The notes: generated by a model from the letters alone, not told the origin. A stretch of 64,000 bases of DNA from Ancylomarina sp. DW003 (GCF_029029505.1 NZ_JAKJSD010000018.1:1-64000); one strand, 5' to 3'; positions 8,265-16,389 are shown, counted from the first letter of the stretch. Program-made: numbers and translations.

Positions 8265-8510
8265 TTTACTATAATTTATTTTATATCCTACTCTCTTTAA
8301 GGTTTTTCGGATGCCACCTGCAAAATAAAACAGGATGATAGCTAGCTTTTTCAACCCCGTTTTTGTTTACACTTATAAAATTCCGAAATATTCTCCAATT
8401 AAAATATATCACAATATATCAGCTGTTAGTCATCACAAAAACGACATTCATCAACAGTTTTTAAAATGCACATAACTAACAAACTCTATAGTCTGATTAA
8501 ATAAATAGAA
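8265..8510 (-). promoter_or_regulatory. Upstream region shared with the DUF1842 gene (copy B)
   Basis: Homologue of 6657-6900. On the minus strand: AATCAGA, a promoter-like TGCATTTT, a near-inverted repeat (TATATC-AC-AATATA on the plus strand, about 8404-8425), and the leader AGGTGGnnnCCGAAAA...AGAGTAGGA ending 22 nt before the ATG at 8264. Confidence 0.6.
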
Positions 8511-8525
8511 TGGATAAACCTACCT

Positions 8526-9455
8526 TCACTTCGGAAAAGAAAGAATGGTATTCTCAATATTCGATTGAATATGTTGCTGATAATTGATACGATAATTAGG
8601 TAGTTTGCTAAAATCCAACTTAGAAAATTCTTCCAATAAATATTGAGAATCTATCCCTCTTTTACTGACATCTTTGTTTAGATATAATGCTAGTAAATCA
8701 CCTAAAGCATGGTCACGAATTTCTTTAGGAATAATATGTTCCAAGCCATTTAAATGATTCTGGATAAGTTCATCTATCGAATTTCCTGAAATAACCGGAA
8801 CGCCTATTAAGCATTCCAAAAAAATCAAGGCCCAGGAATAAAGATCTGATTCACAAGTAGGATAGTTACCTCTCAATTGCTCTGGCGCATTATATTGAGG
8901 AGATAAAAACTTGGGTTCAGAATCTATAAACTCATCCAATCCTTTATTAAATACGAAATCGATTAACTTGATCTGAGGATCTTTTTCATTTCCAAAAACC
9001 ATGATATTACGAGGTTTTAAATCACCATGTATCATGCCTATTGAATGGGTATAAACTAAAGCTTTCAATACTTTACACATTATAGTAGCTGCAAGGAGTG
9101 GCGTTATTTTTGTTTTTGCAATCAAGAATTGTTTTAAGCTCACTCCCTGAATATATTCGAAAATCGCGTATGGAACTCTGTTATACAATTCCCCACTTTC
9201 GAAACAAGTTACAATAGCTGAGTGTTGCATAGAAGCATAGGGCTTAACACTCCGCTTAAAATGAGCTATGAGTTCAAGTTTCTGGATCTTACTGTAGCAA
9301 TGAGACAATTTCAGAATTTTAATGGCAACAAAAGAAGTCGAATTAATTCGCCGTGCTTTGTAAACCTTGGAGCATCCTCCTTCTCCAATTTTGTCACAAA
9401 TAAGGTAGCCCTTAGCAAGAAATTCTCTCTTTAAACTAAAATTCAATTCTTCCAT
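8526..9455 (-). CDS. Serine/threonine protein kinase (Hanks-type)
   Basis: 309 residues from ATG 9455 (MEELNFSLK...); a longer reading uses TTG 9494. Kinase landmarks: glycine loop GEGGCSKVYKA (from 24), AIKIL lysine (K46), catalytic HGDLKPRN (143-150, so HRD is HGD), LIDFV where DFG is usual (166-168), and APEQ (190-193). Loss of the HRD arginine and the DFG glycine is seen in RD-minus or atypical kinases, so activity may be low or differently controlled, but the catalytic Lys, Asp and Asn are present. It follows the FHA/winged-helix gene by ~41 bp, so the two probably form an operon in which the kinase phosphorylates Thr sites read by the FHA domain. Cytoplasmic; no membrane segment. Confidence 0.85.
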   Translation of the reverse strand: MEELNFSLKREFLAKGYLICDKIGEGGCSKVYKARRINSTSFVAIKILKLSHCYSKIQKLELIAHFKRSVKPYASMQHSAIVTCFESGELYNRVPYAIFEYIQGVSLKQFLIAKTKITPLLAATIMCKVLKALVYTHSIGMIHGDLKPRNIMVFGNEKDPQIKLIDFVFNKGLDEFIDSEPKFLSPQYNAPEQLRGNYPTCESDLYSWALIFLECLIGVPVISGNSIDELIQNHLNGLEHIIPKEIRDHALGDLLALYLNKDVSKRGIDSQYLLEEFSKLDFSKLPNYRINYQQHIQSNIENTILSFPK

Positions 9456-9496
9456 TAAAAAAGATATTCGAAAGTGAGTGGGTAATTTTAACAAGC

Positions 9497-10435
9497 TTAT
9501 TCTTCCATATAAAGTTCTTCTTTTCGAATTACAGCTGTGTCAAATCCAAACCGCAACTTGCCATTCTTCCGCTCGATTATATTGGCAAAAACATTCCCAT
9601 AAGGGTGAAGTTCGAGAACATGTTTGCGTAGGCGATAGATTAAGTTATTGATGTAATAATCATCAACATCCTTCAAAACTTCTTTACTTAAAATTTCGCC
9701 TAAATCTTTACATTTAATCCAACCTCTTTGCTCATCGGCCAAACCGTCTATTTTATCTTTTTGTTTTATTTTAACCAATTGTAATAAAAGCTGATTGTAT
9801 GCCCTGTATCCCAAATCAAAAGTTAAATCGTTTAGGTGTATTTGGGCATGAATATCTTCTTCGTCGCAGCTCAACACCAATTCTAAATATAGGTTTTGAA
9901 TTAAATACAGATAGCTCTTGGTGTCTTCTAAATATTCATTTTCGATAAACTCATATTCAATTTGATTAATCAGAAAGGTTTCGCCTGTTTTAACGTAGCG
10001 AATAATCTCACCATCATCGTAAAGAAAATTCTGAATGGCATCTCTATAAATGGTTTTTACCGATTGATCTTCCCAAAAAACAATTCCATCAGGAAGTTCA
10101 ATATTATCTTCTAAACCATTGAATGGCCGTAAAAAACTTCGAGGTTGGTCTACATTTATCAATTCACATAAATTGGTATTATCGCCAGAGAAGGAAATTA
10201 AATCGTTTTTATTCAGTTTAACACGTTCATGGCGAATATGATTTTCATTAACAAAAGTCCCGTTACTACTCACATCGGTTAAATGCCACATGCCATTTTC
10301 CCAATGAATAATTGCATGACTTCGAGATATGTTTTGTTTTTCGATGATGCATCGGTTACTTTGGTCTCGTCCAATTGTATGATGACAAAATAGAATGGTT
10401 CTTTTGCCTGTATTTACATTTTTAAGAACTGCCAT
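9497..10435 (-). CDS. FHA domain protein with C-terminal winged-helix-like region
   Basis: A 312-residue protein. The N-terminal FHA domain (about 1-90) carries the phosphothreonine-binding signature IGR (21-23), ISRSHA (36-41) and SSNGTFVN (56-63). The middle is unassigned. The C-terminal ~110 residues (FDLGYRAYNQLLLQLVKI...WIKCKDLGEIL...DDYYINNLIYRLRKHVLEL...IIERKNGKLRFG) look like a winged helix of the OmpR/PhoB type, with a likely recognition helix followed by a beta hairpin. That makes it a candidate phospho-dependent transcription factor (inference). It is the first gene of an apparent operon with the kinase. The shared leaders of the two small downstream genes are candidate targets. 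Confidence 0.8.
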   Translation of the reverse strand: MAVLKNVNTGKRTILFCHHTIGRDQSNRCIIEKQNISRSHAIIHWENGMWHLTDVSSNGTFVNENHIRHERVKLNKNDLISFSGDNTNLCELINVDQPRSFLRPFNGLEDNIELPDGIVFWEDQSVKTIYRDAIQNFLYDDGEIIRYVKTGETFLINQIEYEFIENEYLEDTKSYLYLIQNLYLELVLSCDEEDIHAQIHLNDLTFDLGYRAYNQLLLQLVKIKQKDKIDGLADEQRGWIKCKDLGEILSKEVLKDVDDYYINNLIYRLRKHVLELHPYGNVFANIIERKNGKLRFGFDTAVIRKEELYMEE

Positions 10436-10539
10436 TACGCTAAACTAATTTAAGACATTTTAAAATTGCTAGAATTAAGTTAACAATAATCAATTACATT
10501 ATTAACAAAATAATTTAATTATTTTCTTTTAGTTTTAAA

Positions 10540-10588
10540 ATTTCTTAAAAAAAGAACACGATTTCCTTACAAGATCGCGTTCTATTCT
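10540..10588 (-). terminator. Terminator left behind by the pseudogene
   Basis: On the minus strand GAACGCGAT pairs with ATCGTGTTC (one G-T pair), followed by seven T. It sits ~10 bp after the stop of the gene remnant at 10598. Confidence 0.65.
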
Positions 10589-10597
10589 AAAATTGAT

Positions 10598-10747
10598 TTA
10601 CTTCTGGTTCTTCTTTCTTTTCTTAAAAGCCGTCAATCTATTCCTAACCTTCCTGTTACTTTCGTCAATCAAAATCTCCGTTAAATCGTCCAAGATTTTA
10701 TATTTATCAGGAGTTGATAGTGCAATAGCACCTAAATACATATAGGT
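10598..10747 (-). pseudogene. C-terminal remnant of a paralogue of the gene at 15084-15812
   Basis: The translation from about 10747 to the stop at 10598 reads YMYLGAIALSTPDKYKILDD, then LTEILIDESNRKVRNRLTAFKKRKK. This matches the last ~50 residues of the 242-residue protein at 15084 (YIAAMAKAVPAKYKAFADL..VLIDENNRKVRDRLAALKKKK). Everything upstream is missing, with no start codon or matching reading frame. The surrounding gap 10436-10909 has no other gene. Confidence 0.8.
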
Positions 10748-10909
10748 CAGTTATAAATACTTCTTATATTCATTTCCCGAACCTACAAAAAATGCGAGAT
10801 AGCAATGAGTAAACAGAGTTGAAAGTAACTACTCGTCTTGTCTAATACAGATATTATAACGAAGTTTGGCCTCGATCAGAGAAATACCGAAACACACTAA
10901 CTAAACAAA

Positions 10910-11458
10910 ATGAAAACACCTATTATCGCTCTCATGCTAAGCCTTTTTTTGGCTTTTAGTTCCCAGGCCAAAAACAAAATTGTAAAAACGGATTCTGTAA
11001 TAATTAACAAAGATTTTAAAAGCTCATTTAAATATCAAAACTATTATTTAAGTGCACAACCAAGTTTAGAAGCTTTGCGTTGGTATAAATCTCAGGATGC
11101 CATGGCCATAGTTAACCTACGCACCGAAAAAGAAAATAAAGCTTTTGCTGATTATGCTTTTAACGAAGAAAATATGGCTAAAGAGATGGGCTTAGATTAC
11201 CACAGCTTACCAATAGGTGGTTCTAAAGACTATACACCAGAAAACCTAGAGGCATTTGCCAAATTAATCGAAGGTGATAAAAAAATGCTAATACATTGCC
11301 GAAGTGCTGGCCGGGTCACCATTCTGTTTATGGCTTACCTTATTAAATACAAAGACTATACAGCCAACCAAGCTGCAAAAGTAGGTCGTCAGCTTAAGTT
11401 CTCGCTACCTTTCGAAAAAATGCTCGACACAGAAATTAGCTTGGATCTGGTGAATTAA
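10910..11458 (+). CDS. DUF442/BLH-type phosphatase-like protein, exported
   Basis: A 182-residue protein with a signal peptide (MKTPIIALMLSLFLAFSSQA). The mature part has the dual-specificity-phosphatase-like fold of the DUF442 (beta-lactamase-hydrolase-like) family: YYLSAQPSLEALRWYKSQ near the start, VVNLR-like AIVNLRTEKEN (66-76), and the active-site loop IHCRSAGR (128-135) with Cys130 and Arg135. The C-to-R spacing is one shorter than the classical CX5R, as in DUF442 proteins. Members have been tied to phosphatase or sulfur chemistry; the substrate here is unknown. It acts in the periplasm. Stands alone on the plus strand among minus-strand genes. Confidence 0.75.
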   Translation: MKTPIIALMLSLFLAFSSQAKNKIVKTDSVIINKDFKSSFKYQNYYLSAQPSLEALRWYKSQDAMAIVNLRTEKENKAFADYAFNEENMAKEMGLDYHSLPIGGSKDYTPENLEAFAKLIEGDKKMLIHCRSAGRVTILFMAYLIKYKDYTANQAAKVGRQLKFSLPFEKMLDTEISLDLVN

Positions 11459-11530
11459 CATCAGATCTATAACAAGTTAAAATAAGGAGAAATTCTTAGA
11501 AAAGATTCTCTCCTTTTAAACTGAAATAAA

Positions 11531-11559
11531 ATAAAGCCAAACGTGGGGCTTGGCTTTAT
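11531..11559 (-). terminator. Terminator palindrome, repeat family copy 1
   Basis: ATAAAGCCAA and TTGGCTTTAT flank a short loop, downstream of the minus-strand stop at 11604. It belongs to the family also found at 15034, 16382 and 18981. Confidence 0.75.
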
Positions 11560-11603
11560 TGTTTTATGGGGTAACTGTAAGGTATCGTATATGTATGTTT
11601 ACC

Positions 11604-12065
11604 TTACTTATTCTTGTATTTCTTTTGCAGGGCATTAAGAAAATGTCTTAGGTACTGATCCAAAAAATCTCGATAGGATTTATGGTCCGGCTTACGGAAA
11701 AAAGCACTCAACTCATGTTTGCTTATTTTTTTATCTATTAAGGTGAGCATATCTAAGATGTCATCAGATTTCAAGTTCAATGCAATTTTCAATTTCTTAA
11801 GAATCATATTATTGCTTAAAGGATCTTCTGCCTCTGGTAAAGGACCTTCTCTTTTCCCGCGTTTTTCAATGATCAATCCGTTAAGGAAAGTTGCCAGTTC
11901 TTTATCTGTAATTTCTATTAATAAAGGGTCGTCTTCTCTTTTTAACCAGTCACTTAAATCCGCTCTACTGACATCGTGATTGGCTAATTTAAAAAGCGTA
12001 ATCATTTTAGAATCACTATAATCAAACATGTAGCGAACACGTCGTAATATATCATTATTGGTCAT
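11604..12065 (-). CDS. DUF1456 (YehS-like) protein
   Basis: A 153-residue, highly charged cytoplasmic protein with two tandem helical repeats of ~70 residues: N-terminal NNDILRRVRYMFDYSDSKMITLFKLANHDVSRADLSDWLKRE, and again NNMILKKLKIALNLKSDDILDMLTLIDKKISKHELSAFFRKPDHKSYR. This is the DUF1456 arrangement, of unknown function; the repeat resembles a small DNA- or RNA-binding helical unit. The gene starts 13 bp after the methyltransferase stop, so they are probably one operon. A decayed second copy of this pair lies at 19049-19425. Confidence 0.85.
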   Translation of the reverse strand: MTNNDILRRVRYMFDYSDSKMITLFKLANHDVSRADLSDWLKREDDPLLIEITDKELATFLNGLIIEKRGKREGPLPEAEDPLSNNMILKKLKIALNLKSDDILDMLTLIDKKISKHELSAFFRKPDHKSYRDFLDQYLRHFLNALQKKYKNK

Positions 12066-12077
12066 ATTGTCTTTTGT

Positions 12078-13037
12078 TTAATTTTCACTGCATTCATTCT
12101 TTTCGCAAACCCATATTTTTCTAGCAAAATTTACTTTCCCTCTTTTACTAACGCTGCAATAATCTGATATTTTGAATCCTGTCTTGTGGATTAAACCTTT
12201 GATATCGGAGGTAGACACAATAATGAGTCGATCTGTGATTTCTGCAGCCGACTCAATAATGTGTGAGATATCAGAATCAGTTGCACTGGTGAACAAATTA
12301 TAGGGCAGGTCGATAATGGCAGCCTCATACCTTCTGCTAATGTCTTTTATATCGGAATGATAGACATGTGCAGTATAGTTGAAGTGAGAAAGATTTTTTC
12401 GTGCATTATGACAGGTCTTCTCGTTAATGTCGCAGCCTTCAATATTATTGCCTGCAAAACAAGCTTCCAACATGATTGTACCAACACCGCAACAGGCATC
12501 TAGTAGCTTTTTCTCTTTGTTTGCCTCTGCTGCAATATTGACCAGAGCTTTGGCAATATTTGCACCTATTGAGTTACTGAACGAGCAGGGTTTCTGCCTG
12601 TGTCTATGCCAGGCAATATCGTTTTTAATCAACACACCAAAATACCAAACACCTTCGTAATAGCATAAAGCATAAGTTATTGTTGGGTAATAATAATCAG
12701 TATCACCTTCAATGCTAAAGCCTATATCTCTTAACTTTCTTAGCCTATCAGAATACTCGGTTCTATCACCATCAAAAACTAAATATTCAATCTTGAAACC
12801 TTCAACGCGTATATTCTCATTTTTAATATCGCTTATTAAGGTAGAATAGTGCTCTGAAAATGAAATAACATCAAGCCTGCTTTTAATGAAAGCACTACCT
12901 GAAGGTTCTACTTTTATATCGGAAAAAAGTAACTTATTCTGTTCTTCCTTATTAAAGATGTATTTCGATTCGAGCTTACACAACTCCCTTTCAGTAATGT
13001 CACAATTAAAGGAATATATGTATTTGTTTATCTGCAT
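12078..13037 (-). CDS. TRM11/TrmN-like RNA methyltransferase
   Basis: A 319-residue Rossmann-type SAM-dependent methyltransferase. The N-terminal half (1-140) resembles the RNA-binding region of the UPF0020/TRM11 group. The SAM loop is LLDACCGVGTIMLEA (178-192), the acidic motif is GCDIN (201-205), and the catalytic DLPYN (243-247) is a variant of the N/DPPY motif of base-amino methyltransferases. SFSNSIGANIAKALVNIA (152-169) is typical of tRNA guanine-N2 methyltransferases. Likely target tRNA; position unknown. Overlapping transcription with DUF1456 (13-bp gap). The first ~25 codons reappear in the pseudogene at 19425. Confidence 0.75.
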   Translation of the reverse strand: MQINKYIYSFNCDITERELCKLESKYIFNKEEQNKLLFSDIKVEPSGSAFIKSRLDVISFSEHYSTLISDIKNENIRVEGFKIEYLVFDGDRTEYSDRLRKLRDIGFSIEGDTDYYYPTITYALCYYEGVWYFGVLIKNDIAWHRHRQKPCSFSNSIGANIAKALVNIAAEANKEKKLLDACCGVGTIMLEACFAGNNIEGCDINEKTCHNARKNLSHFNYTAHVYHSDIKDISRRYEAAIIDLPYNLFTSATDSDISHIIESAAEITDRLIIVSTSDIKGLIHKTGFKISDYCSVSKRGKVNFARKIWVCEKNECSEN

Positions 13038-13063
13038 ATTTTTGTTGGCAGTTCACGCTTTTA

Positions 13064-13606
13064 TTAATATTGCCTAGGGTCGTCTTCAACAATTGCATAA
13101 TGATAATTGTCTATCCATTCTCCCCTAATCGGAAGAATTTTTCTTCTTAATCCTTCTCTTGTCATTCCACATTTTTCTAATATACGAACTGATTTAATAT
13201 TTTCTGTCGCAACTCCAGCTTCTACTTTATGAAGATGAAATTTATCAAAACCTGTTCTTATCAATTCTTTTGAAATTTCCGTTCCATATCCATTACCCCA
13301 AGAATTTGGATGTAATTCATAATAAATCTCACCTAATTTAAATTTATCCAGTGATAATGAAATCCCTGATAAACCAATAAAAGAATTTGATTCTTTAGTT
13401 ATTATTTTCCAATCGTATGATTTTCTGTTTTTTTCAGTCTGTACCCTAATCATTGAATTAACTCTTTCTTTTGTCTCTTCAATGTCTTTGGGAATTCCAA
13501 GAGTTCCAAATTCAGCAACTTCCGGGCTTAAATGCATCTGATGAATGATTTCTAAATCATCAATTGTAATCTCTTTGAAAATTAATCTTTCTGATTCTAA
13601 TTCCAT
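13064..13606 (-). CDS. GNAT N-acetyltransferase (RimJ/RimL-like)
   Basis: A 180-residue Acetyltransf_3-type protein: ESERLIFKEITIDDLEIIHQMH at the N-terminus, GLSGISLSLDKFKLGEIYYELHPNSWGNGYGTEISKELI with the acetyl-CoA pyrophosphate loop (W-GNGYGTE), then VATENIKSVRILEKCGMTREGLRRKI. The latter (N-xS-x-R-x-LEK-x-G) is the hallmark of the RimJ/RimL group, which acetylates protein N-termini or small amines. Substrate unknown. It lies 26 bp upstream of the methyltransferase on the same strand and may be the first gene of that operon. Confidence 0.85.
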   Translation of the reverse strand: MELESERLIFKEITIDDLEIIHQMHLSPEVAEFGTLGIPKDIEETKERVNSMIRVQTEKNRKSYDWKIITKESNSFIGLSGISLSLDKFKLGEIYYELHPNSWGNGYGTEISKELIRTGFDKFHLHKVEAGVATENIKSVRILEKCGMTREGLRRKILPIRGEWIDNYHYAIVEDDPRQY

Positions 13607-13783
13607 AAGTCCTTATTTATCTATGTTTCTGTATAACCGCCAACTAGTTTATATACGCAATACTGCATATTTATTGCACAGTACACACAGTAAGCAAGTT
13701 GTATTGTGCTCCTTTTTGGGGTCACTTCACCGAGGAGAATGGTTTTTCGTTTTGTGTTGTGGTTAAACTTTTAATCCAGGGCT

Positions 13784-14917
13784 TTATTTCTTATTTTTAT
13801 TATCATATTTTAAAAACCAATCGTATAATTCTTGTTTGGGGTATTCAAACCAATGGATACCGTGTCCCCCATCGGGTATTATGGTGAATTTTAAATTCTT
13901 GTTTTTCCCTTTTAAGCGATTAATTATCCATTCTGTATCCTCAAATTCTGCGACTTTGTCTAATTTTCCATGATAGGCCCAAATAGGTATGTCAATTAAT
14001 TTATCGGTATTCTTTTTAATGTATTCAATATGCCGTGTAAATCCACTCATTGGGGCAATAGCAGCAAATTTTTCCGGATATTTCATCGCTAAAAACCATG
14101 TTCCTGAAGCGCCTAAACTTAATCCTGTCAGGTAAATTCTGCTGGTATCCACTCGATATTTTGTTGTTATTTCCTTATAGAAATTTTCAAACCAATTGTC
14201 TGTAGACCATCGTTGGTTAAGAGGGCATTGTGGTGCTACAATAATAAAAGGAAATTCTCGTCCTCTCCAAATTTGATCAGGTATACCATACGTATAAAGT
14301 TTTATCGTATCTGTTCCTCTGGAAGAACCTCCATGCAAAAAGATTATCAGTGGCCATTTTTTTAAGCTGTCATCCTTATATTCCTTCGGCGCATAAGATA
14401 TGTAATGGTAATTTGTGTCTTTGGGATTTTGATTTAAACCCCTATCGAAAACCAGCTTATTTTGCAAGGATCCATCCTTATTCCACCATATACATTCTCC
14501 ATGTTTTTGTCCATCCACGTAATTTTGAATTGACTCTTTTTGTCCATTAGAATACCAATATTTGTGAGGCCCATGTCGTAAGCCATTTGAATAATTAGCA
14601 ATTCTCTCAAGTTGACCGTTTTTGTACCATGTTTTAAACTCTCCTTCTTTCGTGTTTGTCCTATAATTACACCAAAGACTTCTTTCTTTTATGGTCCTGT
14701 CAAAGGAGCTATAGGTTCCTTCCATCTGAATTGAATCATTGGGATAGTAGTCCCGAACATGATATAAAGAGTCCCTTTCATCAAATTCAATAACGCGTTT
14801 GTAGATTATACTATCCTTATAAGAAATAGGATAATTTAAATAGCATGTATCTATTTGCTGCGCGCTTAACTCACAAAAAATTAAGATTAGGCTAATAACT
14901 GCTACTAATTGTTTCAT
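13784..14917 (-). CDS. Secreted MORN-variant repeat / alpha-beta hydrolase fusion
   Basis: 377 residues from ATG 14917, which gives a clean signal peptide (MKQLVAVISLILIFCELSAQ); the ORF can be read further upstream but without one. Residues ~55-165 hold four or five MORN_2-type repeats (YKNGQLERIANYSNGLRHGPHKYW, YSNGQKESIQNYVDGQKHGECIWW and relatives). Residues ~175-375 form an esterase/PHB-depolymerase-like hydrolase with oxyanion HGG (195-197), nucleophile GLSLG (S267), Asp320 and His352 (GGHG). The hydrolase half probably cleaves an ester in the periplasm or outside the cell; the repeats may bind surface or partner. The fusion of toxin-antitoxin-style YwqK repeats to a hydrolase is uncommon. 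Confidence 0.8.
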   Translation of the reverse strand: MKQLVAVISLILIFCELSAQQIDTCYLNYPISYKDSIIYKRVIEFDERDSLYHVRDYYPNDSIQMEGTYSSFDRTIKERSLWCNYRTNTKEGEFKTWYKNGQLERIANYSNGLRHGPHKYWYSNGQKESIQNYVDGQKHGECIWWNKDGSLQNKLVFDRGLNQNPKDTNYHYISYAPKEYKDDSLKKWPLIIFLHGGSSRGTDTIKLYTYGIPDQIWRGREFPFIIVAPQCPLNQRWSTDNWFENFYKEITTKYRVDTSRIYLTGLSLGASGTWFLAMKYPEKFAAIAPMSGFTRHIEYIKKNTDKLIDIPIWAYHGKLDKVAEFEDTEWIINRLKGKNKNLKFTIIPDGGHGIHWFEYPKQELYDWFLKYDNKNKK

Positions 14918-15033
14918 TTTATTGGCTTGTGAGGTGTATATAAATCGTATCAAACCGACATGTCATTTCCTTAAACGAGATGGGTCATCTTAAGATTTTT
15001 CTATCGACTAATTTACAAAACAATAAGAAATAA

Positions 15034-15057
15034 AAGCCAAGCTTAAGAGCTTGGCTT
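15034..15057 (-). terminator. Terminator palindrome, repeat family copy 2
   Basis: AAGCCAAGC ttaaga GCTTGGCTT, downstream of the minus-strand stop at 15084. Confidence 0.7.
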
Positions 15058-15083
15058 GTTAAATTTGTTTAGATAGAATCGTA

Positions 15084-15812
15084 TTATTCGGTATCGACTC
15101 CCTCTTTTTTCTTTTTAAGAGCGGCCAACCTGTCGCGAACCTTCCTATTGTTTTCGTCGATCAACACATTCATTAAATCGGCAAAGGCTTTGTATTTAGC
15201 AGGAACTGCCTTAGCCATCGCAGCTATATATGTACCTAAATCGTCATTTATAATTTCTCTTAGCTCTTTAGCAATAACTGTTGCCGATTTGCTATTCTCC
15301 CTATTCGCTAAATTTTCCAGATGCTTACCTGCCGACACATCAAAAGCAGCCTGTGAAGCTTCCAAATTACCAATAAGCCCATCCAAATCGGGTATAGAAG
15401 CTCTTGCTTCGGCCAATTCAGGCGCCTTAAGATCTTTAATTAAGGCACGTACTTCGGCACTTTCGTTGGTATAACTAGCCGATGTTATTTTTAGACCATA
15501 ACGATCTAAAGTCTCTTGAGTTTTCGTTGCATTCACTTGCGCCTGGCTGGGGCGACGAACACATTTCGCTTCCACCTCATAAAAAATGGCACGTACATCT
15601 AAATCACGAGCTTTATCTTTTTCCTCAAGCTCACTTTCAATCCAACCTGCTTTTATTTTTCCAAATAACTCATCAGTTTTTGCTGATAAGGCGTCGAATG
15701 TCATCTTAAAGAATGCATCTTCTGCAATAGGGTTTGTCGTGTTAATATCAATGATACCCTGCCCTATTTCGGCCGTATCTTTAATATTAGATTTTGAATT
15801 TACTGTTTTCAT
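15084..15812 (-). CDS. Helical protein of unknown function (possible DUF6261-like)
   Basis: A 242-residue, highly charged, Ala/Glu/Lys-rich protein without a signal peptide or membrane segment; nearly all-helical by composition, with heptad-like spacing. Features include KCVRRPSQAQVNATK at ~84-98 and a basic tail NNRKVRDRLAALKKKKEG. I only tentatively liken it to the repeated Bacteroidota family DUF6261. A truncated paralogue sits at 10598-10747, so the family has expanded here. It lies between a copy of the terminator palindrome and the repeat array. Function unknown. Confidence 0.6.
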   Translation of the reverse strand: MKTVNSKSNIKDTAEIGQGIIDINTTNPIAEDAFFKMTFDALSAKTDELFGKIKAGWIESELEEKDKARDLDVRAIFYEVEAKCVRRPSQAQVNATKTQETLDRYGLKITSASYTNESAEVRALIKDLKAPELAEARASIPDLDGLIGNLEASQAAFDVSAGKHLENLANRENSKSATVIAKELREIINDDLGTYIAAMAKAVPAKYKAFADLMNVLIDENNRKVRDRLAALKKKKEGVDTE

Positions 15813-16102
15813 AATTTAAAGATTTTATTTATTTGGCAAAATAAATTTAAACATAAAACAATAATTAACAAATGAAATTTTTAAATATTATGAATTAAAC
15901 TAAAACACTGAAGCATTAGGCATCAGATAATTAGGATCACAACAAAAGATTTAAACTAACTAAACGACACCACATAAAACATCGTTAACAAACAACAAAT
16001 ACCGAAGCTTGTAGTAATCAAAGCATATTGATTGCCTGAAAAATTTAAGCAAATTACACGCGTGTCGATAAGTTTTTCTACTGTGGAAATTATTTCCATC
16101 GG

Positions 16103-16389
16103 AGATACATTCACTTTTGAAAAAAAGAGAGCATTGCTAAGAGAAATGAGCTCACTTTTCAAAAAGAGGAGTCGTTGCGGAGGCAAATGGCTCAACTTTC
16201 CGAAAAGTTGAGCTATTGCCGAGGGAAATACAGCAAGATTTGGAAAAGACGCACTTTTTCTGTGGAAAATGAGTCATTTTTTCAAAAAGATGAGCTATAG
16301 CCTAAGGATATGAGCTCCTTTTTTCCAAATGAAGTCATTTCCCTTGGGATGATGGGGAAAGTTTGGCTAGGGGAAATAAGGAAGCCAAG
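16103..16389. repeat. Seven diverged tandem repeats with an exact 41-bp period
   Basis: Units start at 16103, 16144, 16185, 16226, 16267, 16308 and 16349, all 41 bp with no indels. Each follows the pattern aaatgAGct-a--TTtcc-aaaagatGAGct-ttgcc-aGG, but units differ at many sites. A period of 41 is not a multiple of 3, so it is not protein-coding; it is close to four DNA helical turns. The array ends in the terminator palindrome at 16382. It fills most of the gene-free stretch 15813-16535. Confidence 0.7.

Noticed and set aside
8265-8354. 30-codon N-terminal extension of the 108-residue protein
   Set aside because: It coincides with the leader conserved upstream of the unrelated DUF1842 gene, so it is non-coding.
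9456-9494. TTG start for the kinase 13 codons upstream
   Set aside because: An ATG follows at 9455, well before the kinase domain, and the extension would begin right at the FHA stop without any supporting signal.
15956-16195. 79-codon minus-strand ORF
   Set aside because: It runs into the 41-bp repeat array, whose period is not a multiple of three. The sequence pattern is explained by the repeats, not by coding.
16103-16389. CRISPR array
   Set aside because: There are no identical repeats with unique spacers; the whole unit is diverged and no cas genes are nearby.
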